This document shows positions 58,016 through 64,000 of a stretch of 64,000 nt of DNA, in pieces. The notes beneath the pieces were generated by a model that saw only the letters and a program-made list of their open reading frames with translations, had not been told where the DNA came from and did not search any database. Source of the stretch: Planktothrix sp. PCC 11201 (GTDB lineage: Bacteria; Cyanobacteriota; Cyanobacteriia; Cyanobacteriales; Microcoleaceae); assembly GCF_900009135.1 (NCBI RefSeq), contig NZ_LT797700.1, positions 30,557-94,556 on the forward strand, written 5' to 3'. Every line of letters begins with the position of its first letter. Position 1 is the first letter of the stretch. The position numbers were made by a program, and so were the translations under genes.

Positions 58016-58108
58016 GATTTGAGATTCAGGATTTTGGATTTTGGGTCAGACTTGACAAGTCAGGTCGGTTGTAGTTACAACTCAATCCAAAATCTAAAAT
58101 CTCAATCC
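58016..58108. repeat. Inverted repeat in the rbcL-rbcX spacer
   Basis: The left arm (58016-58044, GATTTGAGATTCAGGATTTTGG) is imperfectly complementary to the right arm (58083-58108, CAATCCAAAATCTAAAATC). Between them GACTTG-A-CAAGTC and GTTGTA-GT-TACAAC form smaller palindromes. The mRNA could fold into a long stem just after the rbcL stop, which might protect or process the transcript. Confidence 0.65.
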
Positions 58109-58134
58109 ATCATCAAGAGGGTTAGGGTCAGCCT

Positions 58135-58539
58135 ATGGATATCAAACAAGTTGCGAAAGAAACATCGAAGGTGCTGGCAAGTTACCTGACCTATCAGGCT
58201 GTAAGAATTATCACGAATCAACTTCGGGAAACAAACCCTGGAAAAGCAATCTGGCTAAGTGAATTTTCCTCAACGGGAAAAATTCAGGACGGGGAGGCCT
58301 ATCTACAGGAAATGCTCCAAGAAAGTCATGAGATGGCGTTTCGGATTATGACGGTACGGGAACATCTGGTACAGGAAGTTTCTGATTATTTACCGGAAAT
58401 GGTTCGTGAAAATATTCAAAAAGCTAATATAGATTATCGCCGTCAGTATTTAGAACGAATTACGCAACTGAGTAGTGTTGAATCTAACCCGGAGATCGAA
58501 TTACAAACGGACTCAGAACCGAACCCCGACTTGCGGTGA
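58135..58539 (+). CDS. rbcX: RuBisCO assembly chaperone RbcX
   Basis: RbcX binds the C-terminus of RbcL and supports assembly of the eight-subunit core. The 134-residue protein has the four-helix pattern with KETSKVLASYLTYQAVRII, then the loop and ETNPGKAIWLSEFSS, typical of RbcX. It lies between rbcL and rbcS, the usual order in filamentous cyanobacteria, 121 bases after rbcL and 66 bases before the rbcS start. The C-terminus, after about residue 115, is poorly conserved and acidic. Start ATG 58135, preceded by GAGGGT. Confidence 0.96.
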   Translation: MDIKQVAKETSKVLASYLTYQAVRIITNQLRETNPGKAIWLSEFSSTGKIQDGEAYLQEMLQESHEMAFRIMTVREHLVQEVSDYLPEMVRENIQKANIDYRRQYLERITQLSSVESNPEIELQTDSEPNPDLR

Positions 58540-58605
58540 GTTTCAAGGATGATGACCACTGCGATCGCCTATTAACCTTTAGTGGATTTAACTTTAGAAA
58601 CAACA

Positions 58606-58941
58606 ATGCGGACATTACCAAAAGAACGTCGTTTTGAAACGTTATCCTATCTTCCTCCCTTGACTGATGCTCAAATCGTCAAGCAAGTCCAATATATTCT
58701 GGATCAAGGATATATCCCGGGTGTGGAATTTAGTGAATCTTCCGAACCCACCCAACATTATTGGACGCTGTGGAAACTGCCTTTATTCAATGCTACTACT
58801 TCTCAAGAAGTTTTGAATGAAGTTCAAGCTTGCCGCCAAGAAAATTCTAAATCCTATATCCGTGTGATGGGTTTTGATAACGTGAAGCAGTGCCAAGTGT
58901 TAAGCTTCATCGTCCACAAACCCAGTAGCTCTTTATACTAA
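58606..58941 (+). CDS. rbcS: RuBisCO small subunit, form IB
   Basis: RbcS caps the RbcL octamer. The start is ATG 58606, giving 111 residues beginning [19 protein letters not shown]; an in-frame GTG at 58582 would add eight residues not seen in the family. Conserved parts include [18 protein letters not shown] and [17 protein letters not shown]. Length and sequence are normal. It is last in the rbcL-rbcX-rbcS operon, and a strong terminator lies at 59034-59058. Confidence 0.98.
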   Translation: MRTLPKERRFETLSYLPPLTDAQIVKQVQYILDQGYIPGVEFSESSEPTQHYWTLWKLPLFNATTSQEVLNEVQACRQENSKSYIRVMGFDNVKQCQVLSFIVHKPSSSLY

Positions 58942-59033
58942 GTAGGGTTTGAGATTGAATGAGTTAGGGCGACATGAATCATCCCCTAACTCGCTAATTT
59001 CTTAAAACTATTTTAGAACTTGAGCCAAATTTG

Positions 59034-59058
59034 AGCAGGGAATCTCCCTGCTTTTTTT
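59034..59058 (+). terminator. Rho-independent terminator of the rbc operon
   Basis: AGCAGGGA pairs with TCCCTGCT around ATC, followed by TTTTTT. It lies 93 bases after rbcS. A weaker palindrome with GAGTTAGGG/CCCTAACTC precedes it at about 58959-58992. Confidence 0.9.
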
Positions 59059-59106
59059 AGTCGTAAGCTTTAAGATTAAATTTTATACTTAACTTAAACG
59101 GATGTT

Positions 59107-60729
59107 ATGCCCCGTCTCTGGAACTTTTTCAAAGGAATTCGCCCTCAAATTCTGAGGTTATTTTTAATTGTTGTTATTGTTATTGGTATTGCCTTTCGGT
59201 TTGTAGCTTTAGATGGAAAAATCTATTGGCATGATGAGGTTTATACTACCTTGCGAGCTGCTGGATATACGGGTCAAGAATTTACTCAGGAATTCTATCA
59301 GAATCGCATTGTTTCCCCCGTTGACCTCCTCAAATATCAACAACTGAAACCTAATAGTACCCCCCTAGATACCCTCAATTCTCTAGCCACAGAAGATCCT
59401 CAACATTCTCCGTTTTATTTTTTATTAGCACGGGTCTGGATGTTTTTGTTTGGGGGTTCTATTTTTGCTTCTCGGTTTTTACCTGCTTTAATTAGTTTAA
59501 TTTCCCTGCCATTTATGTATTTATTGGCTTGGGAATTATTTCAATCTTCCCAAACCGCTTTACTGGCTACAGCTTTTTTAGCCCTATCTCCCTTTGATAT
59601 TTTATTTGCTCAAACTGCCCGACAATATAGTTTACTTACCTTAATGGTAATTGCTGCTGGTTATGCCTTACTAAAAGCGATTCGTTGGCGTCATCCTTTA
59701 TTTTGGGCAGGTTATAGTTTAGCCTGTATTTTTGGACTCTATACCCATATTTTATTCGGGTTAACAATGATGGGGCATGGGGCTTATATTCTGTTATTGA
59801 GTATGGAGTCTTCACAATCTTTTAGAAAACGAAAACGCTTTACTTTTTCTCCGTTATTATTGGAATTTTTAGGGGCTGTTGCGATCACAATTTTAGCTTT
59901 TAGTCCTTGGCTAATTATTTTAATCAATAATTTACAACGGGCGATGGATGTTACCAATTGGTCAAGCAATTCCATCAGTTTACTAAATTTAAGCAAGTTT
60001 TGGATTTTGAGTTTTACTTCTGTATTTGTTGATATAAATTTCGATTTTAATAGTATTCAGATGTATTTACTCAGACTTCCTTTTGTGATATTAATTCTGG
60101 CGGCATTATTTCAAATTAGCCAACAAACTAATCGACAAACTCGCCTATTTATTTGGACATCTATTTTAGTTCCCTTTTTAATATTAGCCCTACCCGATGT
60201 GCTTTTGGGAGGAGGACGTTCTGCGGTAACATGCTTTCTAATTCCCTGTTTTCCCGCCCTTCAATTAGCCGTTGCTTATTTGTTTTCTACCCATATTAAA
60301 AGTAATAAAAATTCCTTGATTGATGGAGAAAAAGTTTGGCGAGGACTACTAGCAATAGTTTTTACATTTAGCTTAATTTCTATTAGTATGAGTGCGAATG
60401 CTCAAAGCTGGTGGCATCAAGTTCCCAGTTTTGAAAATCCTCAAATTGCCCAAGAATTAAATAAAAATAAATCCGCCACTCTCATCGTCGATCACGGGAG
60501 TTATTATACAAATTTAGGGAATATTATTTCTCTGAGTTATGAATTAAACCCTGATATTAAACTACTGATGGTTAATTCCGAACCCAATCTATTATTACTC
60601 CCCCTAGGGCCAAAGGTTTTTGTTCTTAACCCCTCTGAGGAATTACGCCAAACCATTAAAAATGAAAACTATCAATTAGAAAAAGTAGAAAAAGTTGATC
60701 AAAAATCACGACTCTGGGAACTCAAGTAA
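59107..60729 (+). CDS. Membrane glycosyltransferase, GT39/ArnT-like family
   Basis: The 540-residue protein has about eleven hydrophobic helices. The conserved start motif HDEVYTTLRAAGYTG follows the first helix, with the Asp-Glu pair typical of GT-C enzymes. RLWEL ends the C-terminal soluble part (about 420-540). Such enzymes use polyprenyl-phosphate sugars to glycosylate lipids or proteins on the outer face of the membrane. Donor and acceptor are unknown. It lies after the rbc operon terminator and 85 bases before a ligase gene on the same strand; a common transcript is possible. Confidence 0.87.
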   Translation: MPRLWNFFKGIRPQILRLFLIVVIVIGIAFRFVALDGKIYWHDEVYTTLRAAGYTGQEFTQEFYQNRIVSPVDLLKYQQLKPNSTPLDTLNSLATEDPQHSPFYFLLARVWMFLFGGSIFASRFLPALISLISLPFMYLLAWELFQSSQTALLATAFLALSPFDILFAQTARQYSLLTLMVIAAGYALLKAIRWRHPLFWAGYSLACIFGLYTHILFGLTMMGHGAYILLLSMESSQSFRKRKRFTFSPLLLEFLGAVAITILAFSPWLIILINNLQRAMDVTNWSSNSISLLNLSKFWILSFTSVFVDINFDFNSIQMYLLRLPFVILILAALFQISQQTNRQTRLFIWTSILVPFLILALPDVLLGGGRSAVTCFLIPCFPALQLAVAYLFSTHIKSNKNSLIDGEKVWRGLLAIVFTFSLISISMSANAQSWWHQVPSFENPQIAQELNKNKSATLIVDHGSYYTNLGNIISLSYELNPDIKLLMVNSEPNLLLLPLGPKVFVLNPSEELRQTIKNENYQLEKVEKVDQKSRLWELK

Positions 60730-60814
60730 CAAAATCTTGCAATTCTTATCGAAACTGCTATGGGGTTAATCCCCTGAACTAATATAGAGATATCGGGTTC
60801 AATAGGTTAGAGTT

Positions 60815-62398
60815 ATGGTTGTAGTGCATCACTCCCAGGAAAACACAATTCAACGGTTTCGAGAACTGCAAACTCAACTTCGGCAACGCTTTCAAAGTTT
60901 AAGCGATCAGGAATTAGAGGATCAGGATGTCGTTGTAATTCCGTCATTGAGTTTAGATAGCCACCAATTAGAAAAAATTCCGGGTTCCCATCAGTATGAA
61001 GAACGATTACTCTTTTCTTTAATTCGATTACGCAATCCTAGAATGCGGTTAATTTATGTGTCTTCCCAACCCATTCACCCCACCGTAATTGATTATTATT
61101 TACACCTAATGCCCGGAATTCCTATTAGTCATATTCGGGATCGTTTATTGTTATTTTCAACCTATGATACTTCTCCCAAACCCTTAACCCAAAAAATTTT
61201 AGAACGTCCCCGTTTAATTTCTCGAATTCATCAAGTTTTAAGACCCAATCAATCCTATATGATTTGTTTTAATTCCACCCCCCTAGAACGGGAATTATCT
61301 GTACAATTAGATATCCCATTATTTGGGGTTGATCCTGACTTAAATTATTGGGGAACTAAAAGTGGCAGTCGGCAAATCTTTGCCGAAGCAGGTATTCCCC
61401 ATCCCGACGGTAGTGGTTTAGTTTTTAATACGGAAGATTTAACTAAAGTAACCTTAGAGTTATGGAGTCGTCAACCGAACTTAAACCGAATTGTGGTTAA
61501 ACTAAATCAGGGATTTTCTGGAGAAGGAAATGCCCTATTAGATTTAAGACCTCTGCAAGATTTAAACCTTGATGAAAGAGAGAAAATTCTCAAAAATTAC
61601 TGGAATAAATTAAGTTTTCAAGCCCCGAATGAAACCTGGGAAACTTTTCGCGATCGCATTTCTCAATTAGGGGCAATTGTAGAGGTTTTTATTGAAGGAG
61701 AAATCAAAGAATCTCCTAGTGTTCAGTGTGAAATTACTCCCAATGGCAAGACTCAAATTATCTCCACCCATGATCAAATTTTAGGGGGCCCCGATGGTCA
61801 AATTTTCCAAGGTTGTCGATTTCCAGCCCAAGCCGCCTATCGATTAAAATTGCAAGAAATGGGAGAAAAAATTGGTCAAAATTTAGCCAATAAAGGGGCA
61901 TTAGAACGGTTTGGTGTAGATTTTATTGCGGTCTACAAACCGGACAGTTTAGATTGGGATTTACAGGCGATAGAAATTAACCTCCGTCGAGGGGGCACCA
62001 CCCATCCATTTATGACTTTAAAGTTATTAACCAATGGATATTATGATTTACAAACCGGGTTATTTTATAGTCGAAAATCTCAACCTAAATTTTATATTGC
62101 TTCGGATAATTTGCAACATAACAAGTATCAGGGATTATTACCTAATGATTTAATGGATATTATTGTTAATCATCAATTGCATTTTGATAGTAGTACGGAA
62201 ACGGGAACAGTTTTTCACTTAATGGGGTGTTTATCTCGTTATGGAAAGTTAGGATTAACTTGTATTGGTGATTCTCCTGAACAGGCGCAAGACATTTATG
62301 ATCGAGTGGTAGATGTTCTCAATCAAGAAACGGAAATTCAACCCTTTAAAAGTTGGGAAAACTATTGTTTATCCACAGCTATCCCCCTAGTTTTTTGA
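60815..62398 (+). CDS. ATP-grasp peptide ligase, PGM1-related
   Basis: The 527-residue protein matches the cyanobacterial PGM1-related ligase group. The ATP-grasp part (about 180-400) shows GTKSGSRQIFAEAGIP, IVVKLNQGFSGEGN, VFIEGEIKESPSVQ and the metal-binding EINLRRGGTTHPF. The N-terminal 170 residues form another alpha/beta domain (LLFSLIRLRNPRMRLIYVSS). PGM1 makes a peptide bond in pheganomycin assembly, but whether this enzyme joins peptides is unknown. It is a likely cytoplasmic carboxylate-amine ligase. Start ATG 60815. The C-terminal 130 residues (FHLMGCLSRYGKLG) are shared within the group. Confidence 0.83.
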   Translation: MVVVHHSQENTIQRFRELQTQLRQRFQSLSDQELEDQDVVVIPSLSLDSHQLEKIPGSHQYEERLLFSLIRLRNPRMRLIYVSSQPIHPTVIDYYLHLMPGIPISHIRDRLLLFSTYDTSPKPLTQKILERPRLISRIHQVLRPNQSYMICFNSTPLERELSVQLDIPLFGVDPDLNYWGTKSGSRQIFAEAGIPHPDGSGLVFNTEDLTKVTLELWSRQPNLNRIVVKLNQGFSGEGNALLDLRPLQDLNLDEREKILKNYWNKLSFQAPNETWETFRDRISQLGAIVEVFIEGEIKESPSVQCEITPNGKTQIISTHDQILGGPDGQIFQGCRFPAQAAYRLKLQEMGEKIGQNLANKGALERFGVDFIAVYKPDSLDWDLQAIEINLRRGGTTHPFMTLKLLTNGYYDLQTGLFYSRKSQPKFYIASDNLQHNKYQGLLPNDLMDIIVNHQLHFDSSTETGTVFHLMGCLSRYGKLGLTCIGDSPEQAQDIYDRVVDVLNQETEIQPFKSWENYCLSTAIPLVF

Positions 62399-62527
62399 TG
62401 CTTAATTGTTGTGAGCGATCGCCTATTCTTAAGTTACGAACTAAAGAATGCAATCTCAACGCTAATTTCCCACCAAAAAGCCCAGTTCCTCCGGTGAATC
62501 ATACATTTTTTATAACTTCAAATAGTG

Positions 62528-62558
62528 TATAATAAAACTGAATTAGATTATAAAAGGA
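62528..62558 (+). promoter_or_regulatory. -10 box and ribosome binding site of the toxin-antitoxin pair
   Basis: TATAAT at 62528-62533 precedes AAAGGA at 62553-62558, which lies 7 bases before the antitoxin ATG. No good -35 box was found, which is compatible with autoregulated TA promoters. Confidence 0.55.
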
Positions 62559-62565
62559 TAGTTCT

Positions 62566-62940
62566 ATGACTGCCAACTTAATTCAATCGTCATCTCCATC
62601 TATTGCCAAATTGACTTATCCGGTGTTAATTCAAAAACAAAATCAAGAATATATAGTAACAGTATTAGGTTTAGATTGTAAAGCTAAGGGTGCAAGTCGA
62701 GAAGCAGCACTAGAACAATTATTAGAACAAGTTAATGCTATTCTGAAACAAGGTGAAATTGTGCAACTGGAAATTCCTCTACCCAAACCAGAACATCCTT
62801 GGATGAAGTTTGCAGGAATGTATAAAGATAACCCGCTTTTTGATGAAGTACAAGATTATATAAAAGCTGATCGGAAGCAACTTGATGCTGAAATGGAAGA
62901 ATATTATTGTCAACTTGAAGCAAAGGAGGAAGTAAAGTGA
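62566..62940 (+). CDS. Antitoxin with HicB-like N-terminal half (VapB partner)
   Basis: The 124-residue protein reads VLIQKQNQEYIVTVLGLD, then KGASREAALEQLLEQ, a HicB-like beta-beta-alpha pattern (about 18-65). Residues 70-120 carry HPWMKFAGMYKDNPLFDEV, the usual C-terminal toxin-binding segment of small cyanobacterial antitoxins. The stop overlaps the toxin start by 4 bases (GTGA). It should bind and neutralise the VapC protein and repress its own promoter. Mixed ancestry is inferred from motif style; a true HicB-only assignment is less likely because the partner is a PIN protein. Confidence 0.82.
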   Translation: MTANLIQSSSPSIAKLTYPVLIQKQNQEYIVTVLGLDCKAKGASREAALEQLLEQVNAILKQGEIVQLEIPLPKPEHPWMKFAGMYKDNPLFDEVQDYIKADRKQLDAEMEEYYCQLEAKEEVK

Positions 62941-63371
62941 GTTTGTGGGTACTAGATACAGATCATATTACACTTTTTGAAAATCAGCATCCTGTAGTTA
63001 TACAGCGTGTTATGGAAACTGATCCTGATGAGATTACTGTTACTATTATTACAGTAGAAGAACAAATGAAAGGATGGTTAAATGCGATCCAGCAATCTTC
63101 TCAATCTAATCGATTAATTTGGGGATATAAAGGTTTACAAGATGGATTAAAGTTCTTTCAAACAATTCAAGTATTAGATTTTGATCAGGATGCTTACAAT
63201 TGCTACATAGACTTAGTACGTCAAAAAGTTAGAATTGGGACAAGAGATTTACGCATTGCTGCAACTGTAATTTCTAAAAATGGAATTTTAGTAACACGAA
63301 ATCGACAGGATTTTGAACGAGTTCCTGGGTTAAGCTTTGAAGATTGGAGTATTGAAAATATGGGTGTTTAA
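62937..63371 (+). CDS. vapC: VapC-type PIN domain ribonuclease toxin
   Basis: The 144-residue toxin has the first acidic residues Asp7 and Asp9 in VLDTDHITLFE, a second acid in VTIITVEEQMKG, and the C-terminal IGTRDLRIAATVISKNGILV ending RNRQDFERVPG. All PIN acids appear present, so it is probably active. It starts at GTG 62937 by a 4-base overlap with the antitoxin, so translation is coupled. VapC toxins cut tRNA or rRNA. A dead relative of this type lies at 51380-51512. Confidence 0.9.
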   Translation: MSLWVLDTDHITLFENQHPVVIQRVMETDPDEITVTIITVEEQMKGWLNAIQQSSQSNRLIWGYKGLQDGLKFFQTIQVLDFDQDAYNCYIDLVRQKVRIGTRDLRIAATVISKNGILVTRNRQDFERVPGLSFEDWSIENMGV

Positions 63372-63493
63372 ACGGTGCGACCAATTGACTAATTTTTAAT
63401 TCCGTTATTAATTAATAAACACACTCTAATTAGGCTGCATTTCTAATAATTTTAGGTTAATAATGGGATAACAATTCCTTGATCACTTGTTAT

Positions 63494-64000
63494 TTAAGTA
63501 TTATCACAATAGTCTTTTTGCACAACATCACTAATACTGTCCATTAACCACTGATTGCTATTTGCATCATAAATTAGTTTAAAAATCGCACTTTCACAGG
63601 CAGTTTCCCCATTTTTCATATCATATTTTAACCAGACTTTAATCGTTGCATTGGTATTACTTGTGGCAAAAGTTCTAAAAGTGTAAACTTCCACCTTACT
63701 CACCAAGTCCCACCAAGGATTGTTGATTTTTTCGGTGGCTTCTTTGCGCCAAGGAACACTCAGTAACTCAATAGCAGCTTGTTTATTAGTTGTTGCTAAT
63801 TGATAATATTGAATAATAGTGTTTTCGGGGTTAGAGTTTTGAGATTGTGTTGCTAAGGGTTGTGATGGCGTTTTTTTGACGTGAGATGACCAACTGGCAT
63901 AAACAGCAATACTTAATATACATAATCCTACACCAACAATCCATTGTTGAGCAGGTGCAGATTTAAACCTAGCTATTGTTAATTGTAGCCATTGAATGAA
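63494..64000 (-). CDS. Partial membrane-anchored protein of unknown function
   Basis: The minus frame is open from the right edge to a TAA at 63494 (168 residues visible). It contains a membrane helix (QQWIVGVGLCILSIAVYASW), a Ser/Gln/Pro-rich linker, and a soluble C-terminal domain with SVPWRKEATEKINNPWWDLV, VKVWLKYDMKNGE and MDSISDVVQKDYC. The start lies outside the window. The C-terminal alpha+beta domain resembles NTF2-like domains at the end of cyanobacterial kinases, but this is a guess. An internal TTG at 63706 is not a likely start. The 122-base gap to the toxin gene has nothing notable. Confidence 0.75.
   Translation of the reverse strand, partial: FIQWLQLTIARFKSAPAQQWIVGVGLCILSIAVYASWSSHVKKTPSQPLATQSQNSNPENTIIQYYQLATTNKQAAIELLSVPWRKEATEKINNPWWDLVSKVEVYTFRTFATSNTNATIKVWLKYDMKNGETACESAIFKLIYDANSNQWLMDSISDVVQKDYCDNT

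Noticed and set aside
58582-58605. GTG start for rbcS
   Set aside because: It adds eight residues before the universally conserved MxTLPKERR start.

Overview
The window is chromosomal DNA of a filamentous cyanobacterium. Evidence for this is a form IB rbcL-rbcX-rbcS operon, psaK, a CruP-type carotenoid flavoprotein, an NdbB-type quinone reductase, many copies of the HIP1 octamer GCGATCGC (for example 561-568, 2944-2951, 30858-30865), 7-nt tandem repeats in intergenic spaces, and moderately AT-rich coding sequence. The gene content resembles the Planktothrix/Oscillatoria group, but the genus is an inference.

Layout. 0-9 kb holds housekeeping genes: M32 carboxypeptidase, DUF1517 membrane protein, DUF4336 protein, HAD phosphatase, NdbB, PsaK and CruP. 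A MITE-like element of about 200 bp sits between psaK and cruP and supplies the cruP stop codon. 9.1-15.2 kb is a three-gene overlapping signalling operon: hybrid histidine kinase, REC-GGDEF-EAL protein, REC-histidine kinase. 15-25 kb is mixed: histidine phosphatase, CHAT protease-like protein, TatC, an HD-like protein, a decayed adenylate cyclase, a beta-hydroxyacid dehydrogenase, a broken Nudix gene, tRNA-Gln(UUG), an LRAT-fold protein and a PAS-GGDEF-EAL protein. 25-30 kb carries mutS, an SH3-domain exported protein and an ExbB/ExbD pair.

30.4-51.2 kb is the accessory core: about 21 kb of TPR proteins, glycosyltransferases and methyltransferases. It includes a 2009-residue protein with eight recognisable modules, two tandem paralogous methyltransferases, a TPR-GT2-GT2 fusion, a second TPR/GT2-GT2 pair split in two frames at a run of ten A's, and a TPR-GT61 protein. 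A small module with the signature GW...RPDV...GF recurs in four of these proteins. The cluster probably builds and modifies a surface glycan or glycoprotein; that is inference.

51-64 kb returns to core genes: a VapC remnant, S41 processing protease, Ser/Thr kinase, the RuBisCO operon with a long AT-rich leader, a GT39 membrane glycosyltransferase, an ATP-grasp ligase, an intact antitoxin/VapC pair, and a partial membrane-anchored protein running off the right edge.

The strongest points for follow-up are the A10 slippery junction that would join the TPR and glycosyltransferase frames (45690-45700), a palindromic repeat translated in frame beside it, the 2009-residue enzyme, the recurring GW/RPDV module, the MITE that ends cruP, and the Nudix gene broken by an exact 11-bp tandem duplication. 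No CRISPR array, rRNA, intact transposase or prophage was seen.
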